Under the pieces are notes generated by a model. That model did not search any database and had not been told where the DNA came from. It saw only the letters and a program-made list of their open reading frames with translations. Positions 13,691-27,800 of a stretch of 64,000 bases of DNA are shown here, one piece after another. Within the stretch, counting starts at the first letter, position 1; each line of letters begins with the position of its first letter. Origin of the DNA: Jackrogersella multiformis (lineage: Eukaryota; Ascomycota; Sordariomycetes; Xylariales; Hypoxylaceae); contig CADCXD010000009.1 of assembly GCA_902806575.1 (NCBI GenBank), positions 1,116,001 to 1,180,000 on the forward strand, read 5' to 3'. The position numbers and the translations under genes are program-made.

Positions 13691-15875
13691 TATAATAACA
13701 CCTCGCTCTCGTTATATCGCAACGATTCATACCTCACCGTTAAATTAATTAAGCATTTAATTAATTAATGAAGATTTAAAACCAATTAATCGCGATAAGT
13801 TAACGTGGTAAAGATTTAATTAATAATTATTAAATTTTAAATATCATTAAACTTTAAACATTTTACGACCATTTTTTTCGTTATTTTATTTTTTTATAAT
13901 TTAATGGGTTTTTATTATTATTAATCGAATTTAATTACATTATTAATTTTTTATAACATTATAATTTACGTATTAACGTTATGTCAGTAAAATTAAGTTT
14001 TTTTAATCGATTAAAAAAAATTAATTTTTTATAACTTTAAACTTTAATAACGATAATATTTTATAAATTATTACTTTTATTTATAATTATAGAAACTTCT
14101 AAATAATATAAAGATTATATTAATCGTATATAAATAATTTATTACTTTATATAAATATATTATTAAATATAAAATTAACTTTTTTATTAATATAAAGTTT
14201 TTATATTATATAAAATTTTATAATAAAAACATTACCTTATAATCAATCCTTAGTAAATATTAAACCCTTGGAAATTTAAACGAGTATTTAATAAAACATT
14301 AAGAGTTATATTATAATTTATTTTATTAAATTTGAAAATTCTTGTTTAAAAATTAATATTAACTTTAATATTAACTTCTTGCCTTAATTATTTTTATATA
14401 TTAACTAATAAAATTATTAATAACGGAAATAATTAACCTAATTAACCATTAAATTTCTTTATCATTGAATTCTTAATTATTAATTCCTTTAATATTATTA
14501 ACGTTATTATAATTTTTATTAATTTATAACTTAAAAATATAACTTATAATAACTTTAATAATTACCTTAAGTTATTTAATAATTATTTTAACGCTTATAT
14601 TTAATCTATAAATCGATTTATTTATATTATTAATTTTATGTTAAAAGATTTAACCGTAATTTATTAAAAAAACCAAAGTTAATAAAATTACATAAGTGAT
14701 TATATAAAGCCTTTAAATAGTTTTTTTGATATTTTTAATTATTTATTAAAAGATTTAATCGTAAATATAAATAATTATATCGTAAAAAATTAATATTAAT
14801 AAAACTATATAAGTAATTATATAAAACCTTAAAATTAACCTTTTTATATTTTTAACTTTTTATTAAAAGATTAAGCTATAAATAATTAAATTAATAATAT
14901 TTATCGTATATTTTTTTATTATATTTTTTTATAATAAAAATACGTAATTAAATTATAAATCCTTTATATTAAATAAAAATATATAATTTAATTAATTAAT
15001 TAAAATTTAAAATAAAGTAACTTAAATAATAATTTATTTATTTATTTAACCTTTTATTTTAAAATTAAAATAATTTCTAATAAATAAACCTGATTAATTT
15101 TAAAGATTATAATTTTTATTAATTAATTTTATTTATAATTAAACGTTAAATTATTAACGGGCCGTTTAACGGTTTAATTAATAACGTTTTAATATTTATA
15201 TAATTATAAAAAGATAAAATAAATTATTAATTAATATTAAAAACCTAAACGATTTATAATATTAGTTATTTTATAACGGATGAAAATAAGTTTATAATAA
15301 TAATAAAAAATTTTATTAAAGGTAATTATACGTATTAATGTAATATTTATATATGAATAAACTTTATTTGAATAATTTATTAAAAATTTGTAAAAGCTGT
15401 AAAAATTAAAGGTAATTTTTATAAATTATTTTATAAAAATTTATAAAATTAATAAATAAGTTAAGTATTTATTAAAAAGAAATAAAAAATATAAAACGAT
15501 ATAAAATATGTTTTTAAAGTGTTATTTAATTGATATAAAATTTATATATTAAAAATTTTAATATTCCTTAAAAGGGTAAAATATATTAATTAAAACTTAA
15601 TTATCGAATATTATTTAAAATTATCGAGTATTTAAATTAATTATAAATGTATAATAAATAATAAAGATTTAAAAATTAATATTAAACTTTATATAATACT
15701 TAATAATATATTTATTTAAAATATTTTTAACGATATTAAAATATTTATTATAATTATAACGATATAATACCTTATATTAATTAATTAAAAGTTTATTAAA
15801 ATAATTAAAGCTGTTATAATAATATATATAATCGACGAAATAATTATAATTAACGTTAAAACGGTTATAACTTTA

Positions 15876-16112
15876 ATGGTTATAATTAAAGAGGAGATTG
15901 CCGTAATGGTAATTGTGATTAAAGTTATAATCGAAGCCGCGATTAAAGTCGCTATCGATATAACGATAAACGAGGTGGCGAGTTTCGGGGTAATAACCGA
16001 TAAGGTTATTATTATTATGGTTATGAACGTGGTTACGACACTTGTAATTATTATAATAATAAATATCGTAATAACCGTCCTTATTTTTATTAAAAACGAT
16101 AAAAAAAGATAA
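15876..16112 (+). pseudogene. Gag-like RG/Y-rich remnant in element A
   Basis: The open frame here (I/V/K-rich) is not the ancestral one. The +2 frame reads as repeated G, R, N, Y and D residues interrupted by TAA, as expected when CAA or CAG codons are mutated. This resembles the arginine/glycine-rich nucleic-acid-binding part of retrotransposon Gag proteins. The same tract occurs reversed at 30,885-31,118. This stretch is visibly richer in G and C than its surroundings. The Gag assignment is inference from composition and position. Confidence 0.4.
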
Positions 16113-19100
16113 GAAAATATTTTAATAACGATATATATTTATAAAATAAAGTTAAATATAAATAAAACGAGAACAATCGTAAAAAAATATTTAATAAATA
16201 AATTTAAATTTTTTATTTTTTATTTTTAAAAAATAAATCGTTAACGGTAAAAAAACGTATATATCGAAAATATTATAAAATATTTAATATTAAATTTAAT
16301 TATTTTAAATATATATACGTTAATAAATATATAATATTTAAATATTTATAATTATTTTAAAAAGTAAAATAAGCGACAAAAATTTAACTTAAAATTAAAA
16401 AATTTATTAAAATTTATTTTATTTAAAAATAAATAAAAACGAAAATATAAATAATATAATCGGAAAATATTATACTTTTACTTTTATAAATAATAAATAT
16501 AAGTGTTAAAAATATTATCTTTTTATGTTTAAATAAAAAATGAGTAAAATATATAAATTTAAAAGTAAATAAATTAAAATAAAAATTAATAATATATGTA
16601 AATATTAACGTATTTAATTAAATAATAAATAAAATATGGTTAAAAATTTTTTTCGAAAATTACGAAATATTCGAATTAAATAAACTTATATATATATATA
16701 AAATATTTTTTAAAAAATTAATTATAAAAATTAAGGTTAAATTTTCGATTGAATTTTAAAGGAAAACGATATATAAACGGTAAGTTTAAATTTTAATTTT
16801 AATAAAAACATAAATTAATTATTTAAATTTTTAATTTAATTTATTAATAGGAAATAAATTTTTAGGAAAATACGACGTAATTATTAATTATAATAAAATA
16901 TATATAATTTTAATATTATATTTTAAAGTTTAAATACTTATAATATATTTTCGTTTAAAAGGTTAAATATAATAATAAGTTTTAATTATAAATCGATTTT
17001 TAATTCTCGTTAAAATAATAATATTTATTTTAATATATTATTTTAATTTATTGCGTAAAAAAAACTTTATTTTTTACGTTAAAATAAAAAGCGTAATAAA
17101 TAATATTTATAATATAAATACGTTTAATAAATTTATAATTTTACGATATAATATTAAAATTAAAGTAATTAAAAAAATTATTAAGAAAGAAAATGTAAAT
17201 ATTTTATAAAAAAAGGTTAATTTAATGTAAATATATATAATATTTTGATATAAAAAATAATTCATTAATAAAATTTAATTTAAATAACGAAATATTAAAA
17301 ACTTTATTATTAACCGATAAATCTTTTATCAATTTATAATTATTATTAAAAATAAAATAAGGTTTTATTAAAATAAATATATCGATTTTAAATATATTTA
17401 AATTTAAAAATGTTTTAAAATTTATAATTAAAAAAAGCGTATATATTTATAATTTTAACTTTTTTTTTATTTAATAATTATTTAATTTAATAAATAAATA
17501 AAATATTTAACGTAATCGTAATATTATCGATATATTAAAAAAAATAACGGTCGATTTAATTAACGATTAATAAGAAATATATAAACCTAAATATATATAT
17601 TTGTTAAGTATATAAAATAAAAAAATTCTTAATAAGATTTTTAATTAAATATATAATTAAGATAAAATCAATTAATAAAAAATAATTATATGGTTTAATT
17701 ATTTTTATTTTATTATTTAAAAATTTATGAACGGTAAAAAAAACGGTCGAATAATTATCGACTTTAAATTATTAAATAAAAATACTTTAATTAATATTTA
17801 ATAATTATCGCGTTAAAGAAATTCGTTTAAGAAATATGAAAAAAGAAAATTTTTAACGTTATAAACGAGACTTTATTTTTTTATTAATTACTTATTACGT
17901 TTAAGTATAAAAATAAAATAACGATAATATTATTAAAAGATTTAAAAGTTTTTAACGTTACGTTAATAAGATTTAAGAATTCTTTAATATTTACGAAATA
18001 ATTTAAAAATTAAAGATTAAACTTTTTTTAAAGCTTTATTAAAGTATATATCGATAATATTATAATATTTAATAATATTAAAAAATAATATAAAAAATAT
18101 TTTAATTAAGTATTTAATATATATAATAATATGGAATTTATATTATTGTTAAAAAAATTATTTTTTAGTTTTTTATTTATTATATTACTTAGATTTTTAA
18201 TTAATAAATTAAAAGTTGTTATTATAAATAATAAGTTAAACGTAATTAAAAAATCTTAATATTGTAAACATTAATTAATTTAAAAATATATATCGATATA
18301 ATAAAATTTTTACGGAAATATATTTTATATTATTAATAAAAAATTAAGCTTTTATAAAATAAAAAACCGAAAATATTAATTAAAAGAAATTTCGATAAAT
18401 TATTTTTTAAAATCTTAATATAAACGTTAATATAGTATAAAAATTATATATATATTAATAAAAAATAAATTAAATTTGTTTAAAATATTATAAAATAAAT
18501 TATTAAACTTTATAATATTAATTTATTAAAATTATAATTAAGTAACGTTTTTAAAAATGAATATATTAAAATAATCTTTTATATAAATATATTTTTATTA
18601 GAAATTTTAATAAAAATTAAATTATAATACGAAATAATAAAATTTAATTATTATTTTATATATAATTAATTATTATTTTAATAAATTATAATATAACGAA
18701 AAATATTATTAATTAAATAATATTTATAATAACCGATATAAATAAAATAAATAATAAATAAATAATTATTTTAATTTAATCTTAACGTTTATTATATTTT
18801 TAAAAAATTTAATTTAATTCTAAATATTTTATTTTGTTTATTAATATAAAATAATATAAAAAGTTTAATAATTTTTTTTAAATAAATTTATTTATAAAAT
18901 TATTAAATTTACGTTAAATAATAAGTTTAAAAAATTAATAAAAAATTAATAACACTAAAAATATAATTAAATAATTTTAATATAAATTATAAAATAATTT
19001 TATATATTATATTAAATTGAATAATTTATATTAATTTACATATATAAATTATTTAATAAAATTTATAATTAAAAATATTATTTTAAATTAAAATCGATTT

Positions 19101-21447
19101 ATATATATAACTTTTTACGAAAAATTGAAAAAAATATCAAATATTACTCTAATTATTATAAAAATTAAATTAAACGTTTAAAGGTTTATAATAAATTAAA
19201 ACTTATAAATTTATTACTTTAATTATTTTATATAATAATTTAAAATTTTATTATAAATTTATTATAAATTTGATATATATATATATATAATTTATTAAAA
19301 GTTTTATTTATTTTAATATAATAATAATAATTATATATAAATTTAATAAAAATAATTTTAATATTTAAAAATATTAAATATAAAGCTTATTATTAAATTA
19401 TATTATTTTTTAAAATATTTTATATAAATTGATTTTAAATAAAAGCGTTATTTATTTAATTTAAAATATTATTAATTATATTAATAAATTATTATAATAA
19501 TATTAGTAAAAACATAAAAAAATAAATTAATTTTATAATTATTAAAATAGAAGTTTATTATAATTTAAAAGATAACCTTATTTTTTTAAAAAAATTATTT
19601 TAAACTATATAAAAGTTATATATTATTAAATAAATTATTTTATAAATAATTAATATAACGTATTAAATTATTTAATAATTAATAAAATTATATTAATAAA
19701 TTAATTATTTAAAATTATTTAAAAAAAAACTTTATATAAAAAATTAATTATAATTAAATTAAATTATTATAAAAAAACGATAACAATTATATATTATATA
19801 AAATTATTAAATTATTAAATAAATAAACAAATAAATAAATAAACGCTTTATTTTGGAATATTTTATACGATAAAAAGTTTATTTATTTAAAATATAATAA
19901 TATTATTAAATAAATATAATAAAAAATATCTTTAATTAATTAATTAATTTTATATTAAATTTATTAATAAATTATAACTTTTTAATATATAATCTTTTAA
20001 AAATATATAAACTTTTAAAAATATATCTTTAAAATTAATTAATAAATTAATAATAAATATTCTAAATAAATAACGATAATTAATTATAAATAAGTAATAA
20101 TATACGTTAAATAATAAAATAATTATATATATATTTAAAAAATAACTTATTAAAGATATATTATTAAATTGTATTAATAATAATTAACCCATTTTTTTTA
20201 CTTAATTATTAACGCCGTTAAAAAAATCAAAAAAATTTTAAGTTATAATTTTATTAAAAATTTTATTAAAAGTTATAAAATTGAAATTTATTATAATATA
20301 AAAAATATAACTTATAAATAACGTTAAAAAAAAGCGCGAATAAATTATAAATTATTAAGTAATTATAATTAAAAGAATTAAATATTTTAATATTAAAATA
20401 ATTTATAAATATATTAATATTTATTTAACGATAATAAAATATAAAATATTTATATATATTTATATTTTTTTATTTATATAAGTAACTTTTTTATTTGCTT
20501 TTATTAAATTTTTTATTTATAATAAAATCTCTTTTTTCTTTCTTTTTTTTATAAATTTTAACTTACTTTAGAAATTTTTTTATTCGCTTTTTATTTTATA
20601 ATACTTTTTATAAAAAATTTAATACTTAAATTTTTTAAAACTTTAATTAAAAAATTATTAAAATATAAAACGATAATAAATTTTAATAATAATAAACTTT
20701 TTAAAATAAATCGTTTATTTAAAATAATAACGATAAAAATTTAACGAATATTATTAATTTTAAAATATATTACGTAAAATAATAAAAATTGTATCGTTTT
20801 ACTTATAATTTAACGTTATTTTAATTATTAAAATATTATTAAAAATCTTAATATATAAAATCTTTTTAATAATAATCTTTTATTAAATAATTTAAAATTA
20901 ACTTAAAAAATTAAATTAATAAAATTAAATTATTAATTAAATAATAAAAACGATTATTAAAATATCTTTTCAAATCTTTAATAAAAATATATTTAAGGTA
21001 TTTTATATTAATAAAAACGTAAAAAAAAGTTAAACTTTTCTAAAAAAATTATATAATAAATTAAAATTAATTAAATTAACTTAATTAATATATAAAAACG
21101 ATAATATAAAATTAAATTTTTTAAAAATAATAATTAATAATAATAACGAAATGTTTTTAAATATTAATATTTTATAATAAATAATAGTAAATATAAATTA
21201 ATAATTATAATAATAATAAAAAATACGTATAATATTTTTATAAATTATAATTAATATTATTTATTATATTAAGTATTATAATTACGTTATAAATTAAAAT
21301 ATTAACTTTCCTATTTAATTAATTAAAAAAAAACTAATTATATTATTAAAAATTAAACTTATAATTAAAATATAAACGCTTAATAATTTTAATAATTTAC
21401 GCTTTATTTATAAATATATATTATTAAATAATAATAACGACATTTTA

Positions 21448-21482
<35 letters not shown>

Positions 21483-21587
21483 TTAATATATTTATTAAAT
21501 ATTAAAAATTAATTTAATAAAATCAATTTAATAAAATAATAATTTATAATTAACGAAAACATTAATTTTTCTTTTTATTAAAAAGAT

Positions 21588-21745
21588 ATGATAAAAAGCT
21601 ATAACTATATAATTTGTAATTAAAATAATATCCTATACGTTAAAAATAACCTATATTTTATACTTATTAATTTTACTTTATCATATTAACTTTACTTTTA
21701 TTCTTAAAAATAATAACTATTTTAAAACCTTTATTTTATCTTATT
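21588..21745 (+). repeat. 3' LTR of element A
   Basis: Same block order as the 5' LTR (AGCTATAACTATATAATT, then TATTTTATACTTATTAA, then TTTACTTTTATTCTTAAAA). A short local duplication of the TTTACTTT segment is specific to this copy. Confidence 0.55.
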
Positions 21746-23462
21746 AATATATAATATAATAAAATTTAATATTTAATTTTAAAAAATAATTTTTAAATAA
21801 AATATATAACGTTTTATTTAAATAAAACCGTATAAAATAAATCAATAAACTTAACTTTTTCGTTTATTTAATATTTATTATATCACGTATTATTTATAAG
21901 ATTTAAAAAAACGAATAATAATTAATTTATAAAATTTTAATTAAATTATTATAATTTAAAATTATCGCTTTTTAAAAAAATAAATATTATATTACCGTAA
22001 TTAATATAATAACCTTTTTTTATTAATTTTTAATATATAGAAACTTTTATAACCGTTTTATAATAATAATTTATAATTATATCAAGAGGATTTTTTAATT
22101 TTTCAATATACGTTTAAAAGTATATAAAAAAATTATTTTATTTATATGTAATATATATTAAAACGTTTATTAATAATATTATAATTTTTTAAAACATCTT
22201 TTAAAAAAAATTTGCTTATTTTAAGTTAATATTTAACCTTTTTTATAAATTCTTTTTTTATATTTTTTAAAAAAAATTCTTAAAATATTTATCCATAAAG
22301 CTTTTAATATATTTAAAACCGAAAACCGTTTATTCGTAATTTAAAATCTCGTTTTCTCTTAATAATTAAATTTTTTTAAATAACATTTAAACGTAATTAA
22401 TTTTCTTTGAACGTTTATTTCATATTACGTTTAACTTATAAAACCTTTTTAAACGTATAAAACGATTTTTCTTATAAAGAAAATTAAAATAAATATAAAA
22501 TAACCATTTTTAAAAAAATAAACGTATTATTAATTAATTTATTATAATTTTATTAACGTTAAATTAATATCTTTTAAAACGTTTTAAAACGTTTTTTATT
22601 ATAAATAAACATTACATTATTATAATTTAAATAAAAATTTTTTTTATAAATAAACGAATTGTTTAAATAAAAATTTAACGTAATAACTTTTTATTTAAAA
22701 AATATTTTTATTTAATAAATTTAATTAATTAATATTTATTTAAAATAAAAATACGATATAATTTATTAAAATTAAAAGTAATTTATTTTATATAGATAAC
22801 GAAAAAGTTTTAAATTATAATTTAATTATTTATAATTACGATTATTATTTTAATAAATTATATTATAATAAAAGGAATTATAAATTAAATTATTTTAAAT
22901 ATATTTTTTATAAATTATATTAATTTGTAATTTATTTATTTATTTATATATTTATTATAATATATTATATAAATTTATTATTTATTTAAATAATTAAGTT
23001 TTATATTTAATATATTAAATCGTTTAAAAATATTTTAAAAATTAAAAATTAAAAATTATAATATTAATAAATCGAATAAATTTATAGTTTTTAATTACGT
23101 ATAAATAGTTATAAAAATTATAATAAATAATTCTCTTAAATAATAATTTAAGTAAATGTATAAAAATGATATAAATCTTTTTATAATTATAATAAATATT
23201 AAAGGTTTTAACGATAAATTTACGATTAATTCTTTACGGCTTAATTATTTATTTAAAATTATTAATAATTTATTATATAACGTTATTTATAATAATAAAC
23301 GTTGCTTATATATTTTTTATTTAATAATTTAAAAAGTATTAAAAAATATATATAATAATAAATTATATTTTTAAATAAAATTTTTATTTCGTTAAAGAAT
23401 ATCATTAATATTATATTAATTATTAATTAAATTAATAAGTAATTATTAATTTATATAACTTA

Positions 23463-24100
23463 CAGTGGGAGGAAATTAAAAACGTTTAATACATTTTTTA
23501 TTTTTATTTTCACCACTTTATATTAATATATCTTAACGAAACTTACTTATTTTAACTCGCAATTTATTTTATAAATAATAAAACTTATGTTAAATAAGTT
23601 ATTAAAATTTAAGAAATTAAAACTTAAAATTAATAATATAAATCGAGTTTATATTTTAAAAATAAAACTTTTAGTTTTTAAGTTTACTTAATAAATTAAT
23701 ATTTAAGTTAATAAATAAAAATTAAATTTAAAATTAACGTAATAATAAAATATTAAAAAGGATCTTTTAGAAATTATAAAAATTAAAATGATATTATAAA
23801 AAATTATCTAAGAAAATAAATATACGAAAAGTTAAAAATCTCACGTTTTCCCATATAAAAGTGATATTTTTCGAAAACTTTTTAAATAAAATTTCTTTTA
23901 TTTAAATTTCCCACGTTGAAAAAAATCTTAAAAATATTTTAAAAAAGCCATAATAAGCTTTATTCAATCTTAAATATGCTTATAAAATGTTATATATCGT
24001 TTATATATAATTATAATAAGTTATCGCTTTATGAAACTGGTAAGCTTTAGCGTATTTTAGTAGGGAAATTTTTTTAAACGTTTATTTTTTCCACTCACTG
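23463..24100. mobile_element. 638-bp Tc1/mariner- or pogo-like non-autonomous element
   Basis: Left end CAGTGGGAGGAAATTAAAAA; right end, read inward, CAGTGAGTGGAAAAAATAAA. Both are followed by ACGTTTAA-like sequence, giving terminal inverted repeats of about 30 bp. Both ends are flanked by the dinucleotide TA (23,461-23,462 and 24,101-24,102), the target duplication of this superfamily. No ORF. The interior keeps GC-bearing words such as CTCACGTTTTCCC, so it is less mutated than its neighbours. Confidence 0.7.
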
Positions 24101-24114
24101 TAAAAATTTCTTAT

Positions 24115-24690
24115 TTATATGTATTATTATAATAAATTTCGTTTTAAGATTTTTTAAAATAAGTAATAAAAAATATTACGATATTTATAACGTTTTAATA
24201 TTAATTCTTTACTTAACGTTTAAACGGATAATATTTATTGTTAAAAATAAAAGGTATTTTATTAAAGATTAAGTTATTATTTTTATAATATAATTAATAT
24301 TAATAAATTAAGACATTTTTAAAAAGAATTAAATAAAAAATATTTAAGATTCATTTATTTATAATTATTATTTTTATTTATTATTTTTAAATAAATATAT
24401 TTTTAAGCGAAAAAATTAAACGATAAAAATCGTTATTTATTATTATTATTTTATAAATTTAAATTTTAATTAAGTTAATTTATTATCGTTTTTTTTAAAT
24501 TTTAATAATACGTATTTCGAAATTATTTAATTTATATTTTACGAATAATTTTTTAATTTTAAACTTTTAAACGTTTTAATTAATGTAAATATTAAGTTTT
24601 TTATAAATATTTATTTTATACGAAAATATTTACGTTAAAACGTAAAGTTCGTTATAAATTTTATAATAATAAAAACGAAATAATTATTAT
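24115..24690 (+). repeat. Tandem duplication unit 1, left part
   Basis: Matches 33,900-34,770 block by block: ATTATTATAATAAATTTCGT, then AAAAAATATTACGATATTTA, then TAATATAATTAATATTAATA, then AACGTTTTAATTAATGTAAA. It is cut at 24,690 by retrotransposon B and resumes at 33,421. Confidence 0.6.
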
Positions 24691-24833
24691 GTACTAGTAG
24701 GTTAAAATAAAAGTCTTAAAATAGTTGTTTTTTTTAAGAATGAAAGTAAAGTTAATATTTTAAAGAATAGTTAGTAGGTATAAAACATAGGTTATTATCT
24801 TAATTATAAATTATATAGTTATGGCTTTTTATA
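24691..24833 (-). repeat. 3' LTR of element B
   Basis: On the minus strand it begins near TATAAAAAGCCATAACTATA and includes CCTACTAACTATTC and TTAACTTTACTTTCATTC. The outer edge abuts GAAATAATTATTATG. Confidence 0.55.
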
Positions 24834-27800
24834 ATATCTTCGTTAGTTATAAGTTATTATTTTATTAAATTAATTTTTGACGTTTGGTAGGTATGTTAAG
24901 TATATTAATATTAACCTTTTTTTTATCGTTATTATCGTTATTAATTAAAACGTTGTTATTATCGTTTGATGGCGTGTTTTTATAAACGAAGCGTATATCG
25001 TTAAAATCGTTAAGCGTTTATATTTTAATTATAGGTTTAATTTTTAATAGTATAAGTATTAATGTTTTAATTGATATTATTATTAGTTTTTTTATAATAA
25101 GCGTAACTAGCTTAAGTATAAGAATTAATATTTTAATTTATGGTATAATTACGATAATAAGTATAATAAGTGATATTAATTATAATTTAATCTTTATAAT
25201 ACTTTTCTTATAATCTATAGAGATATTATACGTATCTCCTGCAATTATTATAGCTTTAATAATGTTTATTAAAAGCTTTTTTATTAATTACTGTTATTCT
25301 TTAATAATCAAAAGGACTTCCGTAATTAATACGCGTTATTATTATAATTATTATTTTATTAATTATAATCTTTTAAAATTCCGGCTTTATATTATCGTTT
25401 TTACATATTAATTAAATTAATCCGGTTAATTTTAACTTATTATATAATTCTTTTAAAAAGTCCTAACACCTTTCTTTACGTCTTTATTAATATAAAATAC
25501 TTTAAATATATTTTTATTTAAGATCTTAAAGAATACCTTAATAATAACTTTTATTTTTTAATTAGTAACTTTACTTTATTAATTTATTTCCTTAAATTAA
25601 TTTTAAATTATTTAATAGGGGATCGTTATTAAAAGGATTCTATATATTAAGATCTTTAATAACATCTTAATAATTAAGGTAACGTTAAATTATAAATAAA
25701 GCGATATTATTTTTATTATTTTTATGTAATATGCCTTAAAATTGGTAATATTTATTAGATCTTTATCGTTATTATTTTAAATAAACGACTTATTTTAAAA
25801 AGTTTATTATTATTAAGGTTTATTATCGTTTTATATTTTAATAATTTTAAATGCTTTATTAATAATTATTATCCATTTATTATTAAATAAGTATTAATAA
25901 ATTTATTTAAGCGTTAAATTAATATTTTTTTTAGTTAAAGCTTTAAAGGACTTAAGTATTAATTTCTTTATAAAAGGCATTATAAAATAAAAGGTAAGTA
26001 AGAAAACTTTTTTTATAAAGTTAAAGTTTATAAAAAAAAAAAAAAAAGAAAAAAAAAATTTATTATAAGGAAAATTTTTTTTTAATAAATATGAATAAAA
26101 AAAATGCTTATATAAATAAAAAATATAAGTATAAATAAATATATTATACCTTATCGTTACCAGGTAAGTACTAATGTATTTATAAATTACTTTAATATTA
26201 AAATATTTAGGTTTTTTCCGACTTAATTACAGTTTTATTATAATTTAAATATCGAAATATTTAAGTAAAAATTTTAATAGTAATTGTAATTATTACTTTA
26301 ATCGTAATTATTTAATGATTTATAACTTATTTACATTCTTTTTTATTTCTTTAATATTATTCGTAAATTATACTTTTTATGTTATAATGGATCTTAGTTT
26401 TATAATTTTTAATAAAATTTTTATTAAAATTATAACTTATAATTTTGTTAATTTTTTAATAACGTTAATAATTAAATAAGAAGAATTAATTAATCATTAT
26501 TGATATAATTTAATAATATATTTTTAATAAATTATTCTTTTAATATTTATATAATTATTTTATTATTTAATATATATTATTACTTATTTATAATTAATTA
26601 TATTAATTTATTAATTAGTTTTAAAGGTATATTATTAAAAGTTTATATATTTTTAAAGGATTATATATTAAAAGGTTATAATTTATTAATAAAATTAATA
26701 TAAAATTAATTAAATAATAAAAGGTATTTTTTATCGTAATCGTTTAATAATATTATTATATTTTAAATAAATAGGTTTTTTAAATATTATTAATTAAAAG
26801 TTAGTAGATAATTTTTTTATCGTATAAAATATTTAAAAACAAGGTATTCTTTTTATTTATTTATTTATTAATTTAGTAGTTTTTTAATTTTATATAATAT
26901 TTAATTATTATTTTTATAACAATTTAATTTAATTACGATCGTTTTTTTACGTAAAGATCTTTTTTTTAAGGAATCTTAAATAATTAATTTATTAATATAA
27001 TTTTATAAATTTATTAATTTGTTTTAAAATTAATAACGGTTTAATACGTTATATTAATTATTTATAAGGCGGTTTATTTAATAATATATAATTTTTATAT
27101 AGTTTAAGATAAATTAAAATTTTTTTAAAAAAAAGATAAGGTTATATTTTAAATCGTAATAAACTTTTATTTTGGTAATTATAAAGTTAATATATTCTTT
27201 TATTTTTTTTTAATAATATTGTTTTAATATATTGTAATTAATTATATTTTTTAATATTTTTAACGAAATAATAATAGTTTATAGTTTAAAGTTATATATT
27301 AATTTATTAAATAATTTTTTGGTTATTAATAACTTAATATTATTAAGATTATATTGTAACATTAAAATTATCTTTAACTATGGTACGTTGTTTAACGAAT
27401 AATAATAATAGATTATTATTTTAATTTTTTGATTACGTCGTTTTATTATATTATTAATTTAAAGATAATAATTTATTAATATAATTAATAATATTTTAAA
27501 TTAAGTAAATAACGTTTATTATATCTTGTTATTAAATTTAATATTTTTATTTAAAATTATTTTATATAAAATATCTTAATTTAATAATATAAGTATTTTA
27601 AAAAGTCACGTAGCTTAATAATAAGTTTTATATTTAATATTTTTAAATATTAAGATTGTTTGTTTATTAAATTTATATATAATTATTATTATTATATTAA
27701 AATAGGTAAAATTTTTAATAAATTATATATTTTCTTTATTTAAAACCTTTAGTAAATTTATAATAAAATCTTAAGTTATTATATAAAATAGTTAAAGCGG

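Larger units (their letters stand above)
13531..21750 (+). mobile_element. LTR retrotransposon A (RIP-degraded)
   Basis: Direct terminal repeats of about 150-160 bp lie near 13,531-13,690 and 21,588-21,745. Both contain CTTTACTTTTATTCTTAA, then AACTATTTTAAAACCTTTAT. The interior shares an RG-rich coding remnant (15,876-16,112) with element B at the same distance, about 2.3 kb, from the 5' LTR. All frames are broken by stops. The short LTRs and a glycine/arginine-rich tract before a basic Cys-poor-looking tract are compatible with the Copia superfamily, but reverse transcriptase motifs are too degraded to confirm this. Element size is about 8.2 kb. Confidence 0.65.
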
